Assembly: GCF_007991655.1 (NCBI RefSeq)
Contig: NZ_BJYT01000001.1
Location: forward strand, 496,001-560,000
Length of the DNA stretch: 64,000 bases
Reading direction: 5' to 3'
Origin: Segetibacter aerophilus
GTDB taxonomy: Bacteria > Bacteroidota > Bacteroidia > Chitinophagales > Chitinophagaceae
Each line of letters starts with the position of its first letter. The stretch's first letter is position 1. The notes beneath the pieces are model-generated. The model was not told where the DNA came from. It saw only the letters and a list, made by a program, of their open reading frames with translations, and made no database searches. Shown piece after piece: positions 43,253 through 51,332 of the stretch. The translations under genes were made by a program, and so were the position numbers.

Positions 43253-44725
43253 ATGCTTTCCATCGATTTTTCTATTGATTTGCACTGTCATCCCACCTTA
43301 AAACCAATAGGTCATTCTTCGGGCACACAGTCTATTGACCCTGCTAATAAAAGTAGTTTGTGGTTTTATGATCCACCAAAATTGTCTGAAAAACTTTTAA
43401 ACCAGGTATTGAGTGTCACCAAGTTTTCGCAGGCTAACCTTACTGCTTGCGCCTATGGAAAGGTTTGGGTAATTGTAGTTGCATTAGGTACAATAGAAAA
43501 GTGGTTCTTCAATAATAAGTTGGGTACCGGCATTATCGCTGATGTGCTTGAAGATTTTGCAACGCAAGTGGGAGCACATCGTATAAACGAGATACAAGGG
43601 ATTCAAAACTACTTTAAAGATTTATTGAAGGAGTTTATCTACCTGGAGCAAGCCCATGGAATGATTGTAGATATTGATGGCAATCGATATGCTTATGAGA
43701 TTGTTCACAATTTTAAAGAGCTGAAGGCGCTGGCTGAGCAAAACGAAGCGGAGTTAAATTTAAACGACGACGATAAAGTAATTCGAATAGCCATCATTCC
43801 TTCAGTGGAAGGAATGCATGTGCTGAATGGAGGATTAGATCCCGCCCGCAGTCCTGCCAATATAAAAGCTAATCCTGCTGAGATTAAAGCAAATGCGCAA
43901 GCTTTAAAAAATCATCCTCACCGGCCATGGTTCGTAGCTTTCACCCATCACTTCTATAACGAGTTGTGCGGTCATTCTGAAAGTTTAAAAGGTCTTATTG
44001 CAAAGAACTGCGACCAGCACCTTGGCCTTGACACCGGCTTCACTCCACTTGGTAAAGAAGTGTTGAATATGTTGCTTGACAACTCAGGAGGAAAGCGGAT
44101 ACTGGTAGATATTAAACACCTCAGTCCGCTTGCACGAAGACAGTTTTTTGAAATGCGCAAAAATCAGTACACTGATATACCCGTGATTATTAGTCATGGT
44201 GTCTGCAATGGTTTGCCAACCATGGGTGCTACCCATTCTCAATATCCTGAACTGGGAAGTACGTTCAACGATAAGGAGATTAATTTTTATGATGATGAGA
44301 TTATCGATATGGTCAAATCAAATGGCATCATGGGGCTGCAGTTGGATGAACGAAGGGTTGCTAACGATGAGACAATCAAGGGCACAAAACATTCTTTTTT
44401 CAGGAACAAGATTATGCACTACAGAAGTGAGTTAGTATGGAAACAAATTCAGTATGTAGCCGAGTTGTTAGACGCGAACGATTTATTTGCGTGGGGCAAC
44501 CTTGCAATCGGATCAGATTATGATGGTATCGTTGATCCTCTCAATAGCTTTTGGACCGTAGAACAATATCCTGATCTGAAATCATTTCTTGAAAGGCACG
44601 CCTTCAACTACATGCAAAATAATAGCGGCAGGTTAAAGAATAATTTCAATAAAATAAAGTCCGACGTTATTGTTCAGAACATCTTCCAGACAAATGCGTG
44701 GAAGTTTTTTGAAAGGTGGTTTTAA
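43253..44725 (+). CDS. Membrane dipeptidase (M19)-like TIM-barrel hydrolase
   Basis: A 490-residue metal-dependent hydrolase of the renal-dipeptidase/amidohydrolase fold, apparently cytoplasmic (no signal peptide). Metal-site residues: DLHCHP at 9-14, a Glu in SVEGMHVLNG, His pairs in FTHHFYNELCGH, and KRILVDIKHLS, IISHGVCNG and IGSDYDGIVDP. The last, GSDYDG, is the conserved M19 end motif. Length is above the usual 330-400, because of long insertions (e.g. residues 60-150). Substrate could be a D-amino-acid dipeptide; a peptidoglycan link with the dipeptide epimerase 8 kb away is only a thought. Confidence 0.78.
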   Translation: MLSIDFSIDLHCHPTLKPIGHSSGTQSIDPANKSSLWFYDPPKLSEKLLNQVLSVTKFSQANLTACAYGKVWVIVVALGTIEKWFFNNKLGTGIIADVLEDFATQVGAHRINEIQGIQNYFKDLLKEFIYLEQAHGMIVDIDGNRYAYEIVHNFKELKALAEQNEAELNLNDDDKVIRIAIIPSVEGMHVLNGGLDPARSPANIKANPAEIKANAQALKNHPHRPWFVAFTHHFYNELCGHSESLKGLIAKNCDQHLGLDTGFTPLGKEVLNMLLDNSGGKRILVDIKHLSPLARRQFFEMRKNQYTDIPVIISHGVCNGLPTMGATHSQYPELGSTFNDKEINFYDDEIIDMVKSNGIMGLQLDERRVANDETIKGTKHSFFRNKIMHYRSELVWKQIQYVAELLDANDLFAWGNLAIGSDYDGIVDPLNSFWTVEQYPDLKSFLERHAFNYMQNNSGRLKNNFNKIKSDVIVQNIFQTNAWKFFERWF

Positions 44726-44781
44726 GGACAAATTGCCTGTTTTGAAAAAATACCCTTAAAAAGATCCATACTGATTTCTCG

Positions 44782-44804
44782 TTGAACCGAGCGTGGCAAC
44801 GATG
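44782..44804 (+). repeat. Dispersed repeat, GAGCGTGGCAACGATG form
   Basis: Reads TTGAACCGAGCGTGGCAACG followed by ATG, after the M19-like gene. A near-identical copy is at 51089. Confidence 0.75.
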
Positions 44805-44837
44805 TCTCTTTATCTTGATACTGCGGGTAAAAAAAGA

Positions 44838-44940
44838 TGACAGTTGTTGGTTGACAGATGACAGAATAAAATGATGGCAGTTGCTGGTTGACAGATGACA
44901 GAATAAAAATATGGCAGTTCTTGGTTGGCGGTTGACAGAG
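44838..44940 (+). repeat. 37-bp tandem repeat, three copies
   Basis: The phrase CAGTTGTTGGTTGACAGATG starts at 44841 and recurs at 44878 and, diverged, at 44915, so the unit is 37 bp. Each unit ends ACAGAATAAAA. A single related segment (GACAGTTGTTAGTCGAT) is at 51253, just before prfC. Confidence 0.8.
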
Positions 44941-44947
44941 TTAAATA

Positions 44948-47512
44948 TTATCCTTCGCCTCTTAAAACCTCTAATGGACTTCTCTTTAATACTCCCCGGA
45001 TGTTTATTAAACCAATTGCAACAGTTAGTAAACAGATTAAAGCAAACACAATTATAAGTGGGAGAGGGTTGATGGTGAAGACAGTTTTAAAAGTATATTT
45101 TGCCAGCGCCCACGAAGCAAATAGTGATAGTACAATTCCCGTTAAGGACGCCAATGCGCCGAGGAAAAAATATTCGAGGGCGGTAATGGTGAGGATCTGC
45201 CGTCTGCTTGCGCCCAGGGTCCGAAGAAGTACACTTTCCTGTATTCGCTGGTATTTGCTAATTAGCACAGATGCAATTAAAACGATTAATCCAGTGATGA
45301 TACTAAAGCCGGCCATGAAACGGATGACAAAACCAATCTTTCCGAGAATGTCATCAAGGGTTTTTAGTACGAGGCCAAGATCGATAATAGATACGTTAGG
45401 AAAGCTTTTTACCATCGCCTGCTGAAAACGGGCAGAAGCTTCCTCCGATGTTACCCGGGTAAGTAACACATTAAATTGCGGCGCATCTTCCAGCACACCT
45501 TTGGGAAACACGACAAGGAAATTTGTTTGAACACGGCTCCAGTCAACTTCGCGAAAGCTGCCGATAATTGTTGAAACCATGGCGCCTTGTACATTGAAGA
45601 CCATCGTGTCGCCAATCTTTAGTTTTTGTCGCCTTGCCCAACCATCTTCAACGGAAATGTAAATTGTTTGATTGGAGGGACTAACGGTAGGACGCCACGT
45701 CCCTGCCGTAAGCTTTTCGGAGGCGGTTAGTCCATCGCGGTAGGTCACCCGGTACTCTCTTGTAAAAGCTCCCCGTCGTAGTCCGCTGTCTTTACCATTA
45801 GTGGTTCCTGCAGTTCTTCCATTAATGGATTCGAGGCGCATGTTTACGATGGGTACCTGTTGCAGCACAGGCAAATGATATTCTTTTGTGAGTGCTGTCA
45901 CGGGCTCCTTTTGTGCACTTTGTATATCAAACAAAACCATATTGGGTTGGTTGCCACTCGAGGCCAATGATATGCGGCTAAGCAAGATGGATTGAATGGA
46001 AAATAGGGTGCAGATAAAAAAAGTACCGAGGCCGATAGAAACAATCAGGATAATAGTTTGGTTATTTGGACGATATAGATTTGCAAGGCCTTGCCGCCAT
46101 AAATAGCTCCATGATGATGGAAAGAACTTTCTTACAAACCACATGGTCAGTTGTGCAATGGCGGTGAGAATTCCAAAAGCTACTAATATCCCTATCGTAA
46201 AGAAGACGGCTTCTTTCCAGTCTCGCAATTGTTGCCTCGTAAAGAAAAATATGAATAAAAGAATTAAACCGTAAACCGGCCACTTCGCTTTATCGCGCTT
46301 TGCAGTGCTATCGGTGAAGGAGAGACGAAGTGTATTAAGCGGCGAAATCTTTCGTAAAGACACCAGCGGCAATAACGCAAACAGTACGGAGATAAAAATT
46401 CCTAGAAGGAGCCCCTGACCGATTGCTGACCACGAGATGGAAGTGGTTATTTCAACGGGAATAACATCTTTTAAAACAACCGGAAGAAATTGTTGAATGA
46501 CCGTTCCAATGACGGCGCCGAGAGTGGAGCCGATCAAACCTATCCCGAAAATTTGTATGAGGTAGATTAAAAAAGCTTGCATCGATTTTACTCCAAGACA
46601 TCGGAGTATTGCAATGGAGCCTACTTTTTCTTTCATGTAAATGTGAATGGCACTTGCGACACCAATGCAACCGAGCAATAGGGCGATAAAGCCAACAAGA
46701 GATAGGAATTTAGTGAGATCGCTAAACGACCTTCCTGTATTTTCTTTTTGATTTTCGATTGTATTGTAATTGTAACCTTCCCTGTCAAGGCGCGGCTCCA
46801 GCGTTTTTACAAGCTGCTCTATGTTTACAGGTTTGTCATACTTGTAATAATATTTGTAGTTAATCCGGCTCCCTTTCTGCGACAAGCCAGTCGCATCCAA
46901 ATAACTAAGCGGAATATATACAGTTGGTGCAACAGAGGCTGAGATACCTGTTTGCCCCGGTGCTTTAAGTAGCGCCCCCGCAATCACAAATGACAGTTGA
47001 CCAATTTTTACACTGTCACCGACCTTCGCATTGTATTGTAACAGGAGTGTCTTATCAACTAAAGCTGATTGAGTATTTCTAAATGATGCGCCCGCTGCAA
47101 CCGGCGTTGTTTCTAATGCACCATAGTACGGGAAGTCTCCTTTGAGTGCTTTTATTTGCACAAGCCTTGTGCCCTGCGTTTTTGGGAAATAGACCATGGA
47201 GGCAAAAGACCGTTCTTCAGACTTTCGGTCACCTAAAGAGTCCAGCAGTGTTTTCATGGTTGGCTCAACTGCCTTGCTTGTTGAAATTTCAAGATCAGCG
47301 CCTATTAAACCTGCTGCCTGTGCATCGATATCCTTTCTTAGATTATCTCCCAAAGAATAAATTGCCACCAACGCTGCAATACCTAAAATGATGGAAGAGA
47401 CAAACAATAACAACCGAGAGAAGTTGCGACGGCTATCTCTCCAGGCCATTAGAAAAAGCCAGCCCCCCGCCCTAAAGGGAGCTTTGGCACCATCAATTTT
47501 GTAATTACTCAT
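44948..47512 (-). CDS. ybbP: ABC transporter permease of the YbbP/FtsX type
   Basis: An 854-residue inner-membrane permease. The N-terminal helix is LLLFVSSIILGIAALVAIYS and a periplasmic MacB-type domain follows (about 55-260). Two FtsX core domains follow (about 265-390 and 720-850), joined by four helices (415-515), as in E. coli YbbP. The permease is expected to extract or pass lipid/lipoprotein cargo in the envelope with the ATPase YbbA. Residues 9-16 (AKAPFRAGG) are encoded by a CTCCCTTTAGGGCGGGGG-type repeat segment. The ATPase gene is 98 bp upstream on the same strand, separated by three repeats. Confidence 0.88.
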   Translation of the reverse strand: MSNYKIDGAKAPFRAGGWLFLMAWRDSRRNFSRLLLFVSSIILGIAALVAIYSLGDNLRKDIDAQAAGLIGADLEISTSKAVEPTMKTLLDSLGDRKSEERSFASMVYFPKTQGTRLVQIKALKGDFPYYGALETTPVAAGASFRNTQSALVDKTLLLQYNAKVGDSVKIGQLSFVIAGALLKAPGQTGISASVAPTVYIPLSYLDATGLSQKGSRINYKYYYKYDKPVNIEQLVKTLEPRLDREGYNYNTIENQKENTGRSFSDLTKFLSLVGFIALLLGCIGVASAIHIYMKEKVGSIAILRCLGVKSMQAFLIYLIQIFGIGLIGSTLGAVIGTVIQQFLPVVLKDVIPVEITTSISWSAIGQGLLLGIFISVLFALLPLVSLRKISPLNTLRLSFTDSTAKRDKAKWPVYGLILLFIFFFTRQQLRDWKEAVFFTIGILVAFGILTAIAQLTMWFVRKFFPSSWSYLWRQGLANLYRPNNQTIILIVSIGLGTFFICTLFSIQSILLSRISLASSGNQPNMVLFDIQSAQKEPVTALTKEYHLPVLQQVPIVNMRLESINGRTAGTTNGKDSGLRRGAFTREYRVTYRDGLTASEKLTAGTWRPTVSPSNQTIYISVEDGWARRQKLKIGDTMVFNVQGAMVSTIIGSFREVDWSRVQTNFLVVFPKGVLEDAPQFNVLLTRVTSEEASARFQQAMVKSFPNVSIIDLGLVLKTLDDILGKIGFVIRFMAGFSIITGLIVLIASVLISKYQRIQESVLLRTLGASRRQILTITALEYFFLGALASLTGIVLSLFASWALAKYTFKTVFTINPLPLIIVFALICLLTVAIGLINIRGVLKRSPLEVLRGEG
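47453..47484 (-). repeat. CCCTTTAGGG-type repeat inside the permease reading frame
   Basis: On the minus strand the 5' part of the permease gene reads CTCCCTTTAGGGCGGGGGGC, resembling the 35-bp repeat that begins about 60 bp away (in the opposite strand sense). It encodes APFRAGG without breaking the frame. Confidence 0.55.
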
Positions 47513-47546
47513 GCTATAAGCAGTTTTGTCTTTTCAATTAATAAAT

Positions 47547-47651
47547 CCTACTCTCTTCTACCTTTAGGGTTGGGGCTCATGCCTACTCTCTTCTCGCTTT
47601 AGGGCCGGGGCTAATGCTGACTTTCTTCTCCCTTTAGGGTTGGGGCTTGCG
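47547..47651 (+). repeat. 35-bp tandem repeat (three copies) reaching into the ABC ATPase 3' end
   Basis: Units start near 47547, 47582 and 47617 with CCTACTCTCTTCT then CCTTTAGGGTTGGGGCTCAT. The third unit covers the last codons of ybbA (47611 onward), so its C-terminal tail (QAPTLKGEESQH) is repeat-encoded. Confidence 0.8.
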
Positions 47652-48321
47652 GTTCGTCAGCCACTATTTTTCCGCCTTTGATTCTTATAATTCTTTTTGT
47701 TTTGGAGGCGAGATCGTTGTCGTGCGTTACGAGTACGAGTGTAGTACCCGCTTCTTTGTTCAACCCAAAAATTAAGTCGATCACTTTTTCACTTGTTTCC
47801 GCATCGAGACTTCCTGTCGGTTCGTCGGCAAACAGTATTCGAGGTTTGTTTGAAAAGGCTCGCGCAAGTGATACTCTTTGTTGCTCGCCGCCGCTAAGCT
47901 GAGCGGGGTAATGATGAGCCCGGTCTGCGAGACCGACTTTTTCAAGTAAGTCCATTGCGATGGGTTTTATTTTCCGTTCGCCTCTTAGTTCCATTGGGAC
48001 CATCACATTTTCCAGGGCAGTTAACGTTGGCATTAGCTGGAAGTTTTGAAAGATGAATCCCACATATTGATTGCGAACCTGCGCACGCTGATCTTCGCTT
48101 AAATCATCCAGCTTTACGTTGTGCAACTGTATGCTGCCCGTGCTTGACCTATCCAAGCCTGCACATAATCCAAGTAGTGTTGTTTTACCACTTCCTGATG
48201 GACCAACGATCGACATGGTCGTACCGCTTTCCACTGAAAAGTTGATGTTGTCTAACACAGTCAACGTACGGCCTGTACTTTGATAGGTTTTGCTTACATT
48301 TTGTATATCTAGAATAATCAC
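47611..48321 (-). CDS. ybbA: ABC transporter ATPase of the LolD/YbbA type
   Basis: A 236-residue ATP-binding subunit. Walker A is GPSGSGKTTLLG (39-50), the Q-loop region is FIFQNFQLMPTLTALENV, the signature is LSGGEQQRVSLARAF (about 141-155), Walker B is ILFADEPTG (about 160-168), and the switch His is in LVLVTHDND. It should drive the FtsX-type permease encoded next. The tail beyond IVADEPQ is encoded by a 35-bp repeat unit, so its length may vary between strains. The tesA-like gene is divergent 106 bp upstream, matching E. coli tesA/ybbA. Confidence 0.95.
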   Translation of the reverse strand: MIILDIQNVSKTYQSTGRTLTVLDNINFSVESGTTMSIVGPSGSGKTTLLGLCAGLDRSSTGSIQLHNVKLDDLSEDQRAQVRNQYVGFIFQNFQLMPTLTALENVMVPMELRGERKIKPIAMDLLEKVGLADRAHHYPAQLSGGEQQRVSLARAFSNKPRILFADEPTGSLDAETSEKVIDLIFGLNKEAGTTLVLVTHDNDLASKTKRIIRIKGGKIVADEPQAPTLKGEESQH

Positions 48322-48427
48322 CTTTATGTTTTTAATTTGCTGAAGTAGATTAAAAGTAAACGATTAATTGCCAAGCGGATGTTGGTAGTTTGAAGGATAA
48401 AGAGTTAAATTTTCAAAGTAGCTAAAT

Positions 48428-49147
48428 ATGATTTCAATACATCGCCTCTCAGGGTTTGTTGTTTTAAGTGCAATCTTTTCTTTCATGCTGCTCAATTTGA
48501 CTTGTACAAATGGAGACAAAAGTGAAAGGCCTGCAGAACAGCAGGAAACAAACACAGCAGCAACGACTGCAAATGAACCGGTGAAAACAATTCTCTTCTT
48601 TGGCAATAGTCTTACTGCCGGGTATGGTTTAGATCCTACTGAGTCGTTCCCTTCAATTGTTCAGCAAAAAATAGACTCAGCACATCTTACTTTTAAAGTG
48701 GTAAATGCCGGGGTAAGCGGTGAAACGTCTGCCGGCGGAAACGGGCGAATAGACTGGATTTTAAAGCAACCTGTAGACGTGTTTGTATTGGAGCTGGGTG
48801 GAAATGATGGACTTCGTGGTATACCTGTTGATGAAACAAAGAGAAACCTACAGGCAATTATTAATAAAGTAAAAAACAAATACCCCCAGGCGAAACTAGT
48901 TCTTGCCGGAATGCAAATACCTCCAAGCATGGGACAGGAGTATTCGCTGAAATTCAGAAACCTGTTTCCCGAGTTGGCTAAGAAAAATGACATGACCCTC
49001 GTTCCCTTTTTACTCAAAGGGGTTGGAGGGATCAGGGAACTAAACCAGCAGGACGGCATTCATCCTACTGCAACAGGTGCTAAAATACTTGCTCAAAATG
49101 TCTGGAACGTAATGGAACCTGTGCTACGGAAGCTCAGCGATAGTTAA
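48428..49147 (+). CDS. tesA: TesA-like GDSL/SGNH arylesterase
   Basis: A 239-residue exported SGNH hydrolase (thioesterase I / lysophospholipase L1 / arylesterase type). A hydrophobic N-terminus is followed by Cys26-Thr-Asn (possible lipoprotein site) and a Thr/Ala-rich spacer. Block I is FFGNSLTAGYGLDP with Ser near 62 (Asn replaces the usual Asp of GDSL), block II has Gly in VSGETSAGG, block III is ELGGNDGLRG, and block V is DGIHPTATG (Asp/His). All four functional positions are present. It is divergent from the ABC ATPase and permease, as in enterobacteria. The cargo of the ABC system and the ester it cuts may be linked. Confidence 0.9.
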   Translation: MISIHRLSGFVVLSAIFSFMLLNLTCTNGDKSERPAEQQETNTAATTANEPVKTILFFGNSLTAGYGLDPTESFPSIVQQKIDSAHLTFKVVNAGVSGETSAGGNGRIDWILKQPVDVFVLELGGNDGLRGIPVDETKRNLQAIINKVKNKYPQAKLVLAGMQIPPSMGQEYSLKFRNLFPELAKKNDMTLVPFLLKGVGGIRELNQQDGIHPTATGAKILAQNVWNVMEPVLRKLSDS

Positions 49148-49209
49148 TACTAAGAACGCTAAACCTGGTCACGAAAACTTGGTGAAACAGGTTTAGCCTT
49201 GAAAGCTAA

Positions 49210-50148
49210 TTATGGTATTAGAACTCTAGTGACACTGAATGGTAACACGGGCGGAGTAGTCCCTCCGCGGCGATTAAGTTGTCCATTAACGACTAAAAAA
49301 TAATTACCTGCTTTTGCAATCGTCGTATTGAATAAAAGGTTGGTACCAAATCCGCTGCCGACGGTACCCTGGCTATAATCAGCATTTAGAGTAACCGGAA
49401 ATATAAGGTTAGTTGCGTTTCGCGATACATACAGTGTATTGCCTTCCAGGTACTGACCATCACCTGAAGTAACCGGGGTGTTTAAGGTTATCTCGTTTAT
49501 TGCTTTTGTTGTTTTATCAATTCTGTACAATTTGCCTGAGCCTGACACAACAATGATTAAGTATTTATTGTCTGGTGTGGCAACGATACCGTTAGCGTTT
49601 GTTCCTGTTGCTGTGTAGGGAATTTGAGCATCGGTAAACGTGAGCCATTCTTCCATATTGCCCGGCGTACTTTCCGTAACACTCGTTCTGTAAATTTTTC
49701 TAACTCTTGAATCGGTGAAATAAATATGGGTATTATCATAGATGCAATCATTAATAAAGCCTGATCCAAACAGTGCTTGTGTATCCCAGCTTTTGATTAA
49801 TGTTCCATTTAAGTTTAAAACCTGTATTTTATTATCAGGCCCGCCACATACCCAAAGCCGTTGCATTTGGTCGATTTTAAGTCCTGTAGCAGCTTTCCGG
49901 TTTTGAGCAGCACCAGTTGCAAAAATTCTGGCTGCACCGGTTTCTACATTTACTTCCAGGAGATCACCACTGCTAACACTTCCAGTATAAAAGTTGCCGG
50001 TTTGTTCGTTGTATGCTATCCCTTCCGGAAATAACGTGTCAATGGGTAAGGCATAAGTTTCTTTGGCCACATTTATTTGCTGTTCGTCTTTTGAACACGA
50101 TACTGCTAAGCTTGCTATTAAAATAGCTACAAGTATTTTGTTGATCAT
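49210..50148 (-). CDS. Beta-propeller lipoprotein (SMP-30/gluconolactonase-like)
   Basis: A 312-residue lipoprotein. The signal MINKILVAILIASLAVSC ends at a lipid Cys. Blades are seen as FPEGIAYNEQTGNFYTGSV, GLKIDQMQRLWVCGG, FINDCIYDNTHIYFTDSR and IVATPDNKYLIIVVSGSGKL. This looks like a six-bladed SMP-30/NHL-type propeller; a metal-binding catalytic set cannot be assigned with confidence, so lactonase activity is not claimed. It is convergent with tesA and divergent from the methyltransferase gene. Confidence 0.8.
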   Translation of the reverse strand: MINKILVAILIASLAVSCSKDEQQINVAKETYALPIDTLFPEGIAYNEQTGNFYTGSVSSGDLLEVNVETGAARIFATGAAQNRKAATGLKIDQMQRLWVCGGPDNKIQVLNLNGTLIKSWDTQALFGSGFINDCIYDNTHIYFTDSRVRKIYRTSVTESTPGNMEEWLTFTDAQIPYTATGTNANGIVATPDNKYLIIVVSGSGKLYRIDKTTKAINEITLNTPVTSGDGQYLEGNTLYVSRNATNLIFPVTLNADYSQGTVGSGFGTNLLFNTTIAKAGNYFLVVNGQLNRRGGTTPPVLPFSVTRVLIP

Positions 50149-50286
50149 AGAAAAAGTTTATATCAGGTAACATAAAAAAAGTGCCAGCGGCAAGTGCTTT
50201 AGGAACAATTTTCCATCGTTTTGGTTTTATCATTAACTTATATCCTTTGCCGAACCAACCTAACTTTTGCTTGTTAAAACCTTTAT

Positions 50287-51021
50287 ATGAAAAGTTTAAT
50301 TCTATACGCAATCATCGGTATTCTTAGTTGTTCCGTCGGTTGTACGAATGCGCAGGTAAAAGCTGATAAAAAGTCTTCTGATACTTTATATACGTATCGT
50401 GCTGCAAGCTCAGGAGGTATTGGAAAATTCTACCTGGGAAGGGAGATTGCTTATGTAATGGGTGCATCAAATTCATCCTGGTTGGATAGAAACAGTCGTC
50501 CACAGGAAGAGAATACACAGCTTGCCATCGACAAGATTGATGTGCCCGCAACAGCTGTAATCGCTGATATAGGTGCCGGTACCGGCTACTATACTTTTAA
50601 GCTTGCTCCTAAAGTTCCGAAGGGAAAAGTGTACGCTGTAGAAATCCAGGATGAAATGATAGAGATAGTAAAGGAACGTGCAAAGAAAATGAACGTTACA
50701 AATGTGGAGGTGATTAAGGGAGGCTTCTCATCACCTAACCTTCCTGAAAATTCAGTTGATCTTGCTATTATGGTCGACGTCTATCACGAATTTGAATACC
50801 CGGTTGAAATGCTGCAGGCAATAAGAAAGTCTTTAAAGAAAGATGGCAAGCTATTGCTGATTGAATATAAAGGCGAAGACCCGGAAGTGGCAATAAGACC
50901 ATTGCATAAAACAACCGTTGCGCAGTTGAGAAAAGAGTTGGGAGCAAACGGTTTTAAGCTCGACTACAACGGACAATTTATGCCGATCCAGCACTTTTTA
51001 CTTTTTAAGAAAACAGAGTAA
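50287..51021 (+). CDS. Exported class I SAM-dependent methyltransferase
   Basis: A 244-residue Rossmann-fold methyltransferase with an N-terminal signal (LILYAIIGILSCSVGC; either Cys could be lipid-modified). Motif I is VIADIGAGTGYYTF (near 90), motif II VYAVEIQDEMIEIV, motif IV DLAIMVDVYHEFEY and motif VI LLLIEYKGED. All cofactor-binding features are intact. Location outside the cytoplasm is odd since S-adenosylmethionine is cytoplasmic; the leader may instead be a membrane anchor with the domain inside. The target is unknown. It stands alone between a divergent propeller gene and prfC. Confidence 0.82.
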   Translation: MKSLILYAIIGILSCSVGCTNAQVKADKKSSDTLYTYRAASSGGIGKFYLGREIAYVMGASNSSWLDRNSRPQEENTQLAIDKIDVPATAVIADIGAGTGYYTFKLAPKVPKGKVYAVEIQDEMIEIVKERAKKMNVTNVEVIKGGFSSPNLPENSVDLAIMVDVYHEFEYPVEMLQAIRKSLKKDGKLLLIEYKGEDPEVAIRPLHKTTVAQLRKELGANGFKLDYNGQFMPIQHFLLFKKTE

Positions 51022-51088
51022 AAATGTTTGAAAGCTAACAGGTGCGATTACTAAAAAAGGCTAGCATGGTTGCTATGAAAAACTGCAC

Positions 51089-51111
51089 TTGAACCGAGCG
51101 TGGCAAGAATG
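51089..51111 (+). repeat. Dispersed repeat, GAGCGTGGCAAGAATG form
   Basis: Reads TTGAACCGAGCGTGGCAAGA followed by ATG. It matches the copy at 44782 except for one base of 23. Confidence 0.75.
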
Positions 51112-51231
51112 ATTCATAGAATTCCATCTGCTAGCGACCCAAAGATTCATTGATCAAAATGCAGTGTTGCTTTTAACTAAACGTAGTACAAACGTTTTTC
51201 TCCTCAATTCCTTTTTTGTTTTTCCATACGT

Positions 51232-51239
51232 TACCTTTG
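51232..51239 (+). promoter_or_regulatory. Candidate Bacteroidota -7 element for prfC
   Basis: TACCTTTG fits TAnnTTTG, about 93 bp before the ATG. No -33 TTTG is found at the expected distance. Confidence 0.35.
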
Positions 51240-51252
51240 CGGCCGAATAAAG

Positions 51253-51280
51253 TTGACAGTTGTTAGTCGATCGATGACAG
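51253..51280 (+). repeat. Single segment related to the 37-bp repeat
   Basis: GACAGTTGTTAGTCGAT then CGATGACAG resembles the 37-bp unit at 44838-44940. Confidence 0.5.
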
Positions 51281-51298
51281 CAGATTTAGCCTCATGAT

Positions 51299-51326
51299 TT
51301 TGACTTTTAACTTTTGCCTTTTGACT
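51299..51326 (+). repeat. TTTTGAC heptamer array abutting the prfC start
   Basis: Four seven-base units (TTTTGAC, TTTTAAC, TTTTGCC, TTTTGAC) end 6 bp before the ATG, so they occupy the ribosome-binding region. Confidence 0.75.
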
Positions 51327-51332
51327 TACAAC

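Larger units (their letters stand above)
51022..51332. other. Gap before prfC with stacked repeats
   Basis: This 311-bp gap holds one dispersed-repeat copy (51089-51111), a -7-like element (51232-51239), one segment related to the 37-bp repeat (51253-51280) and a heptamer array (51299-51326). Confidence 0.7.
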
